Position numbers and translations under genes: made by a program. Below the pieces are notes generated by a model. That model saw only the letters and a program-made list of their open reading frames with translations, did no database searches and was not told where the DNA came from. Shown here piece by piece: positions 25,253-33,159 of a stretch of DNA of 60,051 bases; the stretch's first letter is position 1, and every line of letters begins with the position of its first letter. This stretch comes from Negativicutes bacterium (GTDB lineage: Bacteria > Bacillota_C > Negativicutes > Sporomusales_B > JARLHX01): positions 1 to 60,051 of the forward strand of contig JARLHY010000179.1 in NCBI GenBank assembly GCA_031292015.1, given 5' to 3'.

Positions 25253-25540
25253 AACGGGAGGGGATTTCCGCAGCGGGACTCTCATTCACAGCCATTATCA
25301 ACGATGCCGATCCCTCTGATCCGGGCTTTTCCCGCCTTCCACCACAAAGTGCCGGTCGACGGAGTTCCGGATTAAGGGGCTGAATGGCTAAGGCCCACAG
25401 CTATCGTACCGTCGCCCATGACGCATCCGTGCGCAGGGGCTCCTCGCGCGGTCCTCCTTGACCGCGCGTACGATGCTGTGACCGGCAATCTTATCCAACA
25501 GCCCCTAACCTCCTTCACTACGCCGCCGGACACCTTTGCT
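25253..25540. repeat. Dispersed intergenic repeat, copy B1
   Basis: About 290 bp shared with 59604-60051. Matching blocks are GGGAGGGGATTTCCGCAGCG, TTATCAACGAT, CTTTTCCCGCCTT, then a long run from 25398 (CAGCTATCGTACCGTCGCCC) to 25478, and from 25481 (ACCGGCAATCTTATCCAACA) to 25540. The middle run includes the perfect hairpin CGCGCGGTC / GACCGCGCG. No protein is encoded. Function unknown; the copy occupies the gap between the regulator and the spore genes. Confidence 0.8.
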
Positions 25541-25696
25541 GGCTTTGTTATGGAATTCCTGCCCCGCATTTTTGCCTCGCAGGTTAAAAGCGCCCTTTAG
25601 CTTGCATGAAGTTATTTTTCATATGTATGAATACAGTCTGCGCTCACAAACTACATCTGAGCCATCACTATTCTTTCGCAAAGGATGTGGTATTGC

Positions 25697-25849
25697 ATGC
25701 AGCTCAAGTCTTCCTATAAATCCAATTCCACCCGCCATCTGTACGAGTACGCGGAAGAAATCGGCGTCTTCGGCAACACCGCCGAAAAACTGCCTGAACA
25801 GAATCCCGCCGAATCAGCAGGCAGCGGCAGCGGGAGGCGGTCATCGTGA
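25697..25849 (+). CDS. Small protein of unknown function (50 aa)
   Basis: An ATG at 25697 with AAGGATGTGG upstream opens 50 codons, beginning MQLKSSYKSNSTRHLYEYAE and ending in a Gly/Ser/Arg tail. It overlaps the next small gene through GTGA, a sign of translational coupling. It is hydrophilic, without a signal peptide or membrane segment. I recognise no family. Position ahead of two spore coat genes suggests a sporulation role, by context only. Confidence 0.5.
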   Translation: MQLKSSYKSNSTRHLYEYAEEIGVFGNTAEKLPEQNPAESAGSGSGRRSS

Positions 25850-26001
25850 CAAGTCCGCGAAGGCCTTGGCTGCTAAGCGAGTTCTTTGACCCTGATATAC
25901 CGGAAGCTGACGACTACTCGCCGGAAAGCGCCGATTCCGCCATCGACGGTTTGATCGATGAAGACTCCAGTTTCTGGGATCATATGATCTTCCCGTTATA
26001 A
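25846..26001 (+). CDS. Small acidic protein of unknown function (51 aa)
   Basis: A GTG at 25846 overlaps the preceding stop (GTGA), and GGGAGGCGG about 8 nt upstream is a good ribosome site. The 51 residues are strongly acidic (SEFFDPDIPEADDYSPES, then GLIDEDSSFWDHM) and end in IFPL. It has no signal peptide, no cysteine and no known motif. The coupling to the 50-codon gene supports both being real. Function unknown; spore context only. Confidence 0.5.
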   Translation: MTSPRRPWLLSEFFDPDIPEADDYSPESADSAIDGLIDEDSSFWDHMIFPL

Positions 26002-26095
26002 GCGACGCCACCCTGAAGAAATCCGCCGGGCGCCTCATTCGGCGTCCGGCTCCGCTTTATCTGTCGCGAAAATCGGTTTAAACGCCGTTGTCCAC

Positions 26096-26125
26096 GTATA
26101 GAAAGCCTGCCGGAAACACATATTA
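26096..26125 (+). promoter_or_regulatory. Sigma-G/F-type forespore promoter
   Basis: GTATA (26096-26100), an 18-nt spacer and CATATTA (26119-26125) fit the Bacillus sigma-G consensus GHATR-N18-CATWHTA at every specified position. Transcription would start near 26132, just ahead of the GGAGGTGACC ribosome site of the first coat gene. Confidence 0.65.
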
Positions 26126-26155
26126 CCATTAGTACTATAGCGGAGGTGACCGGTA

Positions 26156-26374
26156 TTGCCTTATCAGAATGACCTTACCCACAAGGAAAGAGACTACCTG
26201 GAAGACGCCCTGCAAATGGAGAATCTCAATATCACGAAATGCAGCGTCTATGCCGATCAGTGCAGTGATCAGGAAATCAAATCCCTCCTGATCGACATCG
26301 GCAAAACCAAACGCCAGCACGCCAACAAAATCAAACAGCTTCTGGGCCAATCCAGCAGTCAACAATTTCAATAA
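26156..26374 (+). CDS. Spore coat-like protein, short CotF-type helical domain
   Basis: A 72-residue protein read from a TTG 8 nt after GGAGGTGACC. It is one helical hairpin: LTHKERDYLEDALQMENLNI, then TKCSVYADQCSDQEIKSLL and a C-terminal helix with QHANKIKQLL. This resembles the ferritin-like half-domain of CotF-type spore coat proteins. It precedes the longer CotF protein by 11 nt and both follow a sigma-G-like promoter, so they likely form one sporulation operon. Confidence 0.75.
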   Translation: MPYQNDLTHKERDYLEDALQMENLNITKCSVYADQCSDQEIKSLLIDIGKTKRQHANKIKQLLGQSSSQQFQ

Positions 26375-26385
26375 GAGGTGATTGA

Positions 26386-26787
26386 ATGGTTTACCGCAAC
26401 CGCAACACAACCAGCAGCCGCAACGGGCTGTCGGACCGCGATATGCTCTTTGACCTGCTCGCCAGCGGCAAAAGCATGTCCCACCTTTATGACCACGCCA
26501 TCATGGAATCCTCCAGCGGCATGGTCCGCGACACCTTCGAAACCCTGCAGCATGACGAGCACCTGATGGCCGAGACCGTGTTCGGGATTATGGAACAGGA
26601 AGGCTGGTACTCCACCGGCGGCCAACGGGAGCAGTCAAGTCAAAGAGCGGAAAGCTCCCAACGCCGGTCAGGAAATTTGGAAGCCAAGGCTGGCAGCCGC
26701 TATATGGCCGGCCGGGGTCAGTCGCTCCGCAGTGGTCGAGCCCAGACCCGGGGCGGCAGCGGTTCGCAAATCGAATGGACCCTGTAG
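26386..26787 (+). CDS. CotF-family spore coat protein
   Basis: A 133-residue protein. The N-terminal 75 residues match the Coat_F pattern (LSDRDMLFDLLASGKSMSH, DHAIMESSSGMVRDTF, LQHDEHLMAETVFGIMEQ-GWY). The tail (about residues 80-133) is rich in Gln, Ser, Arg and Gly and looks disordered. Coat_F proteins are found in the spore coat or core-coat interface of endospore formers. GAGGTGATTGA precedes the ATG. Its transcript ends at a bidirectional terminator shared with the protease gene that converges on it. Confidence 0.85.
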   Translation: MVYRNRNTTSSRNGLSDRDMLFDLLASGKSMSHLYDHAIMESSSGMVRDTFETLQHDEHLMAETVFGIMEQEGWYSTGGQREQSSQRAESSQRRSGNLEAKAGSRYMAGRGQSLRSGRAQTRGGSGSQIEWTL

Positions 26788-26794
26788 ATGAGTG

Positions 26795-26824
26795 AAAAAC
26801 CAGGACTTTGAGCCTGGTTTTTTC
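26795..26824. terminator. Bidirectional terminator
   Basis: Stem AACCAGG / CCTGGTT with an 8-nt loop, followed by TTTTTTC on the plus strand and TTTTTC on the minus strand. It closes the coat-protein transcript and the convergent protease transcript. Confidence 0.85.
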
Positions 26825-26843
26825 ATTTGGTCTTTTATGTTGT

Positions 26844-27848
26844 TTACAGCCTGACGTTCAAAGCCTCGAAGACCCGGTCAATCGGGCTGAACATCGTCGC
26901 CTGGTCCGAACCGGCAAACAAAAGGCCTACCGCGTGGTTGTCTTCAGTCAGCACCAGCGAACCGCTGTCCCCCGGCATACTCATCGGCCCTGCCAGAATC
27001 TGCTCCGCGAACATTCCGTATTCCGAACGGCTTATGCCGACCCTGAGGGTCACATCCGTAGCCAGAATGATGCTGAAGGTCAGGCCTGAGCTGCGACCGC
27101 TCTTTTTTATGATCATCCCCGGCTTCGGTTCTTTGATACCGGCCACCGGCCCCACATCCACGATATCGGCGGCGACCAGATCCGCCGACACCGGAGCGGC
27201 CACGGCGCAATCCACCAGGTTCTCCCGTTCGTTTTCCCGCAGTACCTGGACCCGGTAGTGAGGCCGTACCAACTGAACCGATTTATTCAGAACGGTTTCC
27301 ACCCACTTGGCAATCAGGCACTTCGGCGAATTGACCTCCAGCTGCAGTGGCACGAACCGCTTCAAATGACCGATAACCGCCCTGTCGATATTGCCGCCGT
27401 CGTACAGGCCGGGCTGCAGGATGGCATCTCCCGGCTTGGCCCGCTCATCCGATCCGCTGCTCAGATTGGCAAGCACATGATTATTGGACAGGATGAGCGG
27501 CTCGCCGGTATCGCGATCATGGACCAGCGCGCCGAAAGTGCCTGCGGAAACCTTGTAGTGTCCGATGCTTACCCCCGGACGGGCCGGGCGTCGCAGCTCC
27601 TTGCGGTCATCGGCCAACAGCCGGATGTCCCCTACTTCGATAACATCGGTAAAGGTCCCGTCGATCTGTTTGGGAATCTGATCGGCCCTGGTCAGGTCGG
27701 CTTTCAGCTGTTTTTTCCTAACCAAAATGATTGTCGCGTCCTGTCCGGTATCTTCGCCCCTCACCCATTTATGGCCTCGCCCCACACCCACGACATTCTC
27801 GATCCCGGCTATTTTTCGGTATAAATCCGCCAGTCCTTGACGGTCCAT
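26844..27848 (-). CDS. Trypsin-like serine protease, cytoplasmic
   Basis: A 334-residue protein with a chymotrypsin-fold triad: His124 in SNNHVLA, a probable Asp213 in LVDCAVAAP and Ser295 in PGDSGSLV. There is no signal peptide or membrane segment, so it should act inside the cell. The N-terminal 90 residues (ENVVGVGRGHKW, GTFTDVIEVGD) match bacterial proteins of this type that are often found in spore formers. A CATACACTA on the minus strand (27884-27876) fits a sigma-K/sigma-E -10 box, but no matching -35 is seen. Convergent with the coat genes. Target unknown. Confidence 0.75.
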   Translation of the reverse strand: MDRQGLADLYRKIAGIENVVGVGRGHKWVRGEDTGQDATIILVRKKQLKADLTRADQIPKQIDGTFTDVIEVGDIRLLADDRKELRRPARPGVSIGHYKVSAGTFGALVHDRDTGEPLILSNNHVLANLSSGSDERAKPGDAILQPGLYDGGNIDRAVIGHLKRFVPLQLEVNSPKCLIAKWVETVLNKSVQLVRPHYRVQVLRENERENLVDCAVAAPVSADLVAADIVDVGPVAGIKEPKPGMIIKKSGRSSGLTFSIILATDVTLRVGISRSEYGMFAEQILAGPMSMPGDSGSLVLTEDNHAVGLLFAGSDQATMFSPIDRVFEALNVRL

Positions 27849-27937
27849 CTAACCACTCCTCCCGCAATGAAAGTCTAGTGTATGATATGCGGGGAGTGTT
27901 TCTCCGGTTATGGTTAGCCCTCAGCTGCGGTTATCGT

Positions 27938-27965
27938 TTGCGCAGTCTGTCGAATATTGTATAAT
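27938..27965 (+). promoter_or_regulatory. Sigma-A promoter of the rubredoxin/flavin reductase gene
   Basis: TTGCGC, a 16-nt spacer and a perfect TATAAT at 27960-27965, about 57 nt before the GTG start. Good consensus match pointing to the gene. Confidence 0.7.
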
Positions 27966-28021
27966 AAGATTGGATAATCTTGGCTGATTGACTAATTTTT
28001 CTCGCTGTTGGAGGTAATATC

Positions 28022-28783
28022 GTGACTAAATGGATCTGCAAGGTATGCGGGTATGTGCATGAAGGCCCTAATCCGCCTGATGTTTGTCCGCTGTGCGGCG
28101 TCGGGCCTGAAGAGTTCGTCCTGCTCGCGCCCCAGGAAAAAGCCGGCCCGCAAAAGCGCTGGAAATGCATCGTCTGTGACTATACCCACAGTGGCGATGA
28201 ACCGCCGGATATCTGCCCGGTCTGCGGTGTGGGAAAAGACCAGTTTATCCTGCTTGCCGCTGAACTCCGGGAACTCACCCCCGGAACCATCGAAGCAACC
28301 GACGAAACTACCGTCAACTCGGCCCTGGACGCCGTCACCTACGGTCTGTATATCGTATCCTCAGCCGCCGGCGGCAAAATTAACGGCCAGACCGCCAACG
28401 CCGTTTTTCAGCTGACTGCGGTGCCCCCCCAGATCGCGGTCAGCATTAATAAACGCAATCTGACCCACGACTACATCACCGCCAGCGGCCGGTTCGCCAT
28501 CTCGATTCTCTCCGAGGACCAGTGCGACCTTGTCCGGAAATTCGGCTACCAATCCGGGCGAAATGTCGATAAATTCGCGGATATAAAGTACCTTCCCGGG
28601 AAAAACGGCTGCCCGGTCCTCGCTGATTGCCTCGGTTACCTGGAAGCCGAAGTGCTGCCGGACAAAATCGTCGATGTAGGCACTCACACCATGTTCGTCG
28701 CCAAAATCACTTCCGGCCGAAGCCTCGGGGTCAGCAAGGCTCTCACTTATGTCTTCTACCGCGAGGCGAAAATACAGCCCTGA
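28022..28783 (+). CDS. Double-rubredoxin flavin reductase (high-molecular-weight rubredoxin-like)
   Basis: A 253-residue fusion. Two rubredoxin-type iron sites stand at the N-terminus: CKVCGYVHEG...CPLCG (residues 5-30) and CIVCDYTHSG...CPVCG (about 49-74). The remaining 165 residues form a flavin reductase/FMN-binding split barrel (TYGLYIVSSAAGGKINGQTA, ISILSEDQCDLVRKFG). In Moorella, Hrb joins these modules in the opposite order and reduces flavodiiron proteins for O2 or NO removal. A similar oxidative-stress role is likely. GTG start after GGAGGTAATATC, with a sigma-A promoter upstream; it is a single-gene unit ending at a terminator. Confidence 0.85.
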   Translation: MTKWICKVCGYVHEGPNPPDVCPLCGVGPEEFVLLAPQEKAGPQKRWKCIVCDYTHSGDEPPDICPVCGVGKDQFILLAAELRELTPGTIEATDETTVNSALDAVTYGLYIVSSAAGGKINGQTANAVFQLTAVPPQIAVSINKRNLTHDYITASGRFAISILSEDQCDLVRKFGYQSGRNVDKFADIKYLPGKNGCPVLADCLGYLEAEVLPDKIVDVGTHTMFVAKITSGRSLGVSKALTYVFYREAKIQP

Positions 28784-28825
28784 CCACTCGCCGTCGCAGC
28801 GGCGAAAGACAGATCTTCGTCACGT

Positions 28826-28865
28826 AGCGGCAGCCCGCGCCCCTTGCGGACTGCCGCTTCTTTTG
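28826..28865 (+). terminator. Intrinsic terminator of the rubredoxin gene
   Basis: Stem AGCGGCAG / CTGCCGCT with a GC-rich 17-nt loop, followed by TCTTTTGG. It lies 43 nt after the stop. Confidence 0.65.
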
Positions 28866-28933
28866 GTCTGACGGAGGCGTAGCCTGACCGCGTATCAGGT
28901 CCCAGACTCGCGGACAGCCGGATTAGCCGCTTT

Positions 28934-29866
28934 TCAGGCTGTAATAATCTTGCGGATTTCATCCATCCTGGCCCAGGCTGCCTGCGCTCCCCGGGCGATG
29001 CAAAGGCTGAGCTGATTCGTACTGTTAAGGGCAAGATCGAAGACCTCAGGACGAATGACAATATCCGCGTACTGCTCCCCTTTCAGCAATGTAACCTCCC
29101 GGCCCATGATATCAATGCACTGAAGCAGGATCTCTCCCACCGACTTTAGCTCCGGGTTGGGTTGGCCCGAATAACCCAGATCGACGGCGATAATAACATC
29201 TGCGCCCATCTGATGTAAAATGTCTGAAGGAAGATTGTTTTTTACCGCCCCGTCCACCAGCGTCATGCCGCGATACTTTTTCGGGGTGAAAATTCCCGGA
29301 ATGGAAATACTGGCCCGTACCGCTTCCGCCAAAAGCGCGTTGTTATAATAGCGGGCGTTGAGAATCGACCTTTGCCCGGCCACCGGGGTCAGGAAAAACA
29401 CAGTGTCCCCTGAGTTTATGTCAACAGCGGTAATCGCCAGCGGAACCACAGTGTCGCGCACTGTGCGGCGTTCCCACAAGCCGGTGAAATAATCCTCAAT
29501 TTTCTCCCCCTTGACCAGACCGGAGGATAGGACCGACCAGAAGCGAAACCGGCCGGAAAATAGCCATTTCAGGCCATGTTTGAACAAATCCCCGACCGTA
29601 ACCTTGAGATCGACCAGCTTGGTGACATCCAAGCTTTCGGCAATCCCCTGCATCTGGCGGGGTGTGTAGCCGCAGGCATGCATCGTGGCAATTACGGCGC
29701 CCGCACTGGTCCCGGCAATCATGTCGATAGGTATCTTGTTCTCCACCAGCACTTTGATGACCCCGATGTGGGCCATCCCCCGCAGTCCGCCGCCGCTGAG
29801 CACCAGGCCGACTCTCGGTTTGCGGTCGTATTGACGCCCGTTGACCCGGACAATTTTATCATTCAC
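28934..29866 (-). CDS. Patatin-like phospholipase
   Basis: A 310-residue protein of the RssA/patatin family. The oxyanion loop is LSGGGLRGMAHIG, the nucleophile Ser is in GTSAGAVIA (about residue 55), and the catalytic Asp is in VDGAV (about residue 209). Ser-Asp dyad enzymes of this type hydrolyse acyl esters of membrane lipids. No signal peptide; cytoplasmic or membrane-peripheral. GTG start near GGGGGG. It follows the response regulator but is separated from it by a terminator, so it is likely expressed alone. Substrate unknown. Confidence 0.85.
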   Translation of the reverse strand: MNDKIVRVNGRQYDRKPRVGLVLSGGGLRGMAHIGVIKVLVENKIPIDMIAGTSAGAVIATMHACGYTPRQMQGIAESLDVTKLVDLKVTVGDLFKHGLKWLFSGRFRFWSVLSSGLVKGEKIEDYFTGLWERRTVRDTVVPLAITAVDINSGDTVFFLTPVAGQRSILNARYYNNALLAEAVRASISIPGIFTPKKYRGMTLVDGAVKNNLPSDILHQMGADVIIAVDLGYSGQPNPELKSVGEILLQCIDIMGREVTLLKGEQYADIVIRPEVFDLALNSTNQLSLCIARGAQAAWARMDEIRKIITA

Positions 29867-29923
29867 CGCTAGACCCCCCTCGGTAATATCCTATGAAGGT
29901 GGGCTTTGGCTTGTTAAATCGAC

Positions 29924-29972
29924 CTAAAAGAAAAAGCCTTGAAGGCCCTTTACCACAGGCATTCAAGACTTT
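29924..29972 (-). terminator. Terminator of the response regulator gene
   Basis: Stem AAAGTCTTGAA / TTCAAGGCTTT on the minus strand with one G-T wobble, followed by TTTTCTTTTA. Located 48 nt after the regulator stop. Confidence 0.75.
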
Positions 29973-30019
29973 GATTTCACAACAGGTTCTTTGCGCGACA
30001 TCCTTGTTTATCAGGAATC

Positions 30020-30427
30020 CTATCCAAGGCTGCCTTTCATTCTCCTGGTGCTGACCCGGAACTGACTCCGGAAATCGTTCAAAATGGTGACCAGCTTTTT
30101 TTGCTCGTACGGTTTGGGCAGAAACGCTTTCGCGCCCGCCAAAAAGGCTTTCTTAACGGTGAGATCGTCGTCCATTGCCGACAAGACGATAACCTTAGCA
30201 TCAGCGTGGCTTTCAAGAATCTTTTTGAGTGCGGTTATCCCATCCATCCCCGGCATTACTACATCCATAAACACGATGTCCGGATGGACTTTTTCATAAG
30301 TTTCAACCGCCTCGCCCCCGTTTGCCGCCTGGGCCACCACCGCGAAGCCGGCTATTTTGTTCACATAGCCTGTCAGCACTGCCCGGGCTACCCGGGAGTC
30401 ATCAACAATTAACACTTTGATTTTCAT
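30020..30427 (-). CDS. CheY-like single-domain response regulator
   Basis: A 135-residue receiver domain: acidic pair VDDS near the N-terminus, phosphorylated Asp in FMDVVMPG (about residue 55), Thr/Ser in VLSAMDDD, and Lys in LPKPY. No output domain follows; about 20 basic C-terminal residues remain. ATG at 30427 begins MKIKVLIVDD; an upstream TTG adds five residues. Such stand-alone regulators act in chemotaxis, phosphorelay or sporulation. No histidine kinase is nearby, and it is transcribed from its own promoter. Confidence 0.85.
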   Translation of the reverse strand: MKIKVLIVDDSRVARAVLTGYVNKIAGFAVVAQAANGGEAVETYEKVHPDIVFMDVVMPGMDGITALKKILESHADAKVIVLSAMDDDLTVKKAFLAGAKAFLPKPYEQKKLVTILNDFRSQFRVSTRRMKGSLG

Positions 30428-30483
30428 CCGACTTGACCCCAATCGTGGTGTTTGTTTTTTACCTATCTAACTATATATCGTAC

Positions 30484-30513
30484 ATTTTACCATATTTGAT
30501 AAGTTTTATGCAA
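30484..30513 (-). promoter_or_regulatory. Sigma-A promoter of the response regulator
   Basis: On the minus strand TTGCAT, an 18-nt spacer and TAAAAT, ending 57 nt before the start codon, in a locally A/T-rich stretch. Confidence 0.65.
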
Positions 30514-30540
30514 AAAAAACCGCAACCAGGGCAGATTTAG

Positions 30541-30570
30541 TAAAAAGAAACCGCCTGAAACGTCAGGCGG
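30541..30570 (-). terminator. Terminator of the methyltransferase gene
   Basis: Stem CCGCCTGA / TCAGGCGG with a 4-nt loop, followed on the minus strand by TTTCTTTTTA, 6 nt after the stop. The same stem sequence is used by the kor operon terminator at 33.1 kb. Confidence 0.9.
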
Positions 30571-30575
30571 TGAGA

Positions 30576-31292
30576 CTATTCCTTCTGGGCCAAAATAATC
30601 ATTCGGGGTGCTTCGGCCCCGTAAGCCCGGCCGTCGAAACCGCCGTAAGTAGCTTTGATTTTAAGGCGGCTCTTGTCCAGAATGAACTCCATTTCCGGCA
30701 AGGAGTAAGCCCTGAGCACAAATTCATACTGGGTTTTGGTGTCTGTCACCTGATTGACCAGCACCCGTTTCATTGTCACAATGCCGTGCTTCAGTTCGAC
30801 TTTGTAGGACAATACATAATCACCGCTTGGGTGGCGCCAATAGCGATTGAGATTATTGCGCACCATCCATTCCCGGTTCAATAAATCAATCAGAAACAGG
30901 CCCCCTGGCCTGAGAGCGTCGGCTACCCGCTGCAGGACCCCGGCGTTTTCCTCATCGGTGAAATAGCCAAAGGCGGCAAACATATTGATCACAGCATCGA
31001 AGCGGTTGTTGTAATCCAGTTCCCGCATGTCGCAAAGACGGAAAGCTACCGGGACTTGCTCTTCCTGAGCCTTCTGGGCGGCGATATCCAGGAAAGCCTG
31101 AGTTGCGTCAACACCGGTAACCTGAAAGCCCCGCTTAGCCAGTTCAATGGCATGGCGCCCGTATCCGCAGTAAAGATCAAGGATAGCGGAACCAGCCGGC
31201 AAATCCAGGACTTTGACGATAAACCCGGCTTCCTGTTCGGTCCCGGCCAGAGAATAAGTTTTCAAGTCGCCGAAAATTTCCTGGGTCACCAT
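30576..31292 (-). CDS. Class I SAM-dependent methyltransferase
   Basis: A 238-residue methyltransferase with motif I LDLYCGYGRHAIELA, the acidic end of strand 2 in VTGVDAT, RLCDMRELDY and post-I FDAVINMFAAFGYF. The C-terminal 90 residues (NREWMVRNNLNRYW, YEFVLRAYSLPEMEFIL) form a small beta domain seen in this family. The acceptor is unknown. Monocistronic between repeat A2 and a strong terminator. ATG versus GTG (second codon) as start is not settled: GGGGGAG is very close to the ATG. Confidence 0.82.
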   Translation of the reverse strand: MVTQEIFGDLKTYSLAGTEQEAGFIVKVLDLPAGSAILDLYCGYGRHAIELAKRGFQVTGVDATQAFLDIAAQKAQEEQVPVAFRLCDMRELDYNNRFDAVINMFAAFGYFTDEENAGVLQRVADALRPGGLFLIDLLNREWMVRNNLNRYWRHPSGDYVLSYKVELKHGIVTMKRVLVNQVTDTKTQYEFVLRAYSLPEMEFILDKSRLKIKATYGGFDGRAYGAEAPRMIILAQKE

Positions 31293-31356
31293 GCTCCCCC
31301 CACCATCTACCCCGAGTCTTATTCTTTAAACCGAGACAAAACTTTTTTGTCTCAGT

Positions 31357-31536
31357 CGGCTGTTCAAAAAGGTCAAAATGCCAGGCGTTTCGAGGAAGCG
31401 CTCGACGGCGTCCTTGGATGGCCTAGTCGGCGAACGCGTCATAACTGACGAACGTCTGGGGCAACAGTATAATGGAAGTACGGCGAGACTGCGACCGGAA
31501 ACACAACAACGAAGATTGGTCTTTTTTTAACAGCCG
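31357..31536. repeat. MITE-like repeat, copy A2
   Basis: A 180-bp element bounded by CGGCTGTTCAAAAAGGTC at the left and, inverted, CGGCTGTTAAAAAAAGACC at the right; these termini match copy A3 at 51 kb. The interior is shorter and more diverged than in A1 and A3. The right end stops one base from the stop codon of the GGDEF gene. A separate perfect hairpin GAGACAAAA / TTTTGTCTC lies just outside at 31333-31353. Confidence 0.75.
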
Positions 31537-31537
31537 A

Positions 31538-33028
31538 TCATGCCTTTAGGCCGGTTGGCGACGACTTCGGATAACACACCACCCGATTGCGGGTTGAACG
31601 TTTGGCAAGATACAGGGCGGTATCGGCGTGTTCCAGTATCTCCTCATCGGAATAAGCATCCTGGGGATAAGCCGCCACTCCGATGCTGACAGTCAACGCG
31701 CCGCCAGGCTGACTGCTGCGCCCGGCAAAAGGAAACTCGGCGATCGCGCCCCTGATCCGCTCAGCAATATCATAGGCCTCAGGCATGCCGGTTTCCGGGA
31801 GGAGCACCACGAATTCCTCGCCGCCGTAACGGACAATAAAATCCACATCGCGACAATTGGTCTTAATGATTTCCGCCACCCGCCGCAACACCTCGTTGCC
31901 TGCAGGATGTCCGTGAGTGTCATTATATCTTTTGAAACAATCGATATCAAGGATAAAGAGCGCCAAGGGACGGTCGTAACGCATGGCCCGTTTGAATTCC
32001 CGGTCCAGCAGACCGGTAAAATAGCGGTAATTGAAAAGCCCGGTCAGAGCGTCAATGGTAGCCTCGGCCTCAACCCGCGCCACGTGCTGGGCGTGCAGGA
32101 TGGTCAGCGCCACCTGCCCGGCCAGTGACTGAAGCAGATTGAGGTCATATGGCTGGACCGGCCGTTCGGCTGAAGTTTCGATATCCAGAACACCGATCAC
32201 CTTATCGGCAAAAGTAAGCGGAATCGCTACCTCACTTACGCCGCAGCTGGCTCCGGACACATAATCCGGTTCCTGGGTCACATCGGGAATGAAAACCAGG
32301 TCGCGGCTGAGAACCGCGCGCCAGGTAACGCCATGCCCACGGGGAAGGCGCAGCAGTTTGGCGTGATAACCGCGATCGGCAGCCACCACCAACTCTTGGC
32401 GGACTTCATCCAGCAGCAAAATTGCGGCCGATGCGAATCCCAGTTCTGTCGTTATACCATCCACAATCTCCTCCAGGACTTCCAGTTCCCGTACGGTTCG
32501 CTGGACGATGGAAGTGATGCGGTATAAGGCGGCAAATTTCTTGTGGGCCTGATCAATATCCATCAGACGAAAATCCAGTTGGGTCATCGCGGCGTGAAGC
32601 TCGCGATTGGCCATCTCATTCTGCTGGGAAACTGCGACAAACTCCTCTTCCATTCCCACGCTTTCCGTGACATTACACACGCAGATGATGACCTCGCCGG
32701 GCTGCGGAGACGGCCGGAAGCGCCAATCCAGGTATTCGGTCATGTCGCGCACTGTCTGATGCCGAAACCGTCTGATTTCGACCTCTTCCCGTTCATGGGA
32801 GCAGGCTGCCAGAGCGTCCAAGAGCGGTGCGGCGGCGGATCTGAACAATGCCCGCAGCAGCTTTGCCGCCGGCCGGCCCTGATAATAACGACGGATTTTG
32901 TCCGAACGTCTGCTCATCTGGAGAAAGCAAACGGTGCCCTGCTTGTCCACATAAGCCAGGGCTGACGGCAAAACGTCAGTCATTGTCTTTAGCATGGCCC
33001 CGAACGCTTGCGGATCATTCACCGGCAT
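31538..33028 (-). CDS. GAF-GGDEF diguanylate cyclase
   Basis: A 496-residue signalling protein. Residues 1-130 look PAS-like, followed by a coiled segment (about 130-165), a GAF domain (about 170-320, EEIVDGITTELGFASAAILL) and a C-terminal GGDEF domain. The active-site loop is GGEEF and an RDVD inhibitory-site motif stands five residues before it, so it should make c-di-GMP with product inhibition. No membrane segment; it senses a cytoplasmic ligand through GAF or PAS. Its 3' end abuts repeat A2. The target is unknown; no c-di-GMP effector is seen in the window. Confidence 0.9.
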   Translation of the reverse strand: MPVNDPQAFGAMLKTMTDVLPSALAYVDKQGTVCFLQMSRRSDKIRRYYQGRPAAKLLRALFRSAAAPLLDALAACSHEREEVEIRRFRHQTVRDMTEYLDWRFRPSPQPGEVIICVCNVTESVGMEEEFVAVSQQNEMANRELHAAMTQLDFRLMDIDQAHKKFAALYRITSIVQRTVRELEVLEEIVDGITTELGFASAAILLLDEVRQELVVAADRGYHAKLLRLPRGHGVTWRAVLSRDLVFIPDVTQEPDYVSGASCGVSEVAIPLTFADKVIGVLDIETSAERPVQPYDLNLLQSLAGQVALTILHAQHVARVEAEATIDALTGLFNYRYFTGLLDREFKRAMRYDRPLALFILDIDCFKRYNDTHGHPAGNEVLRRVAEIIKTNCRDVDFIVRYGGEEFVVLLPETGMPEAYDIAERIRGAIAEFPFAGRSSQPGGALTVSIGVAAYPQDAYSDEEILEHADTALYLAKRSTRNRVVCYPKSSPTGLKA

Positions 33029-33109
33029 TCAACCACCCTTAAAAAAAACACGTATCACGCTTAATTCGCTTACTCTGGCGGAAAATCCTGCCCATCTGCA
33101 GACCGGAAA

Positions 33110-33144
33110 AAGGAAAAAACCGCCTGATGGTTTCAGGCGGTTTT
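33110..33144 (-). terminator. Terminator of the kor operon
   Basis: Stem CCGCCTGA / TCAGGCGG with a 5-nt loop, then TTTTTTCC on the minus strand; a TTTT on the plus strand may make it work both ways. It starts about 16 nt after the korC stop. Confidence 0.88.
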
Positions 33145-33159
33145 GGGCAAATTCTTCTC

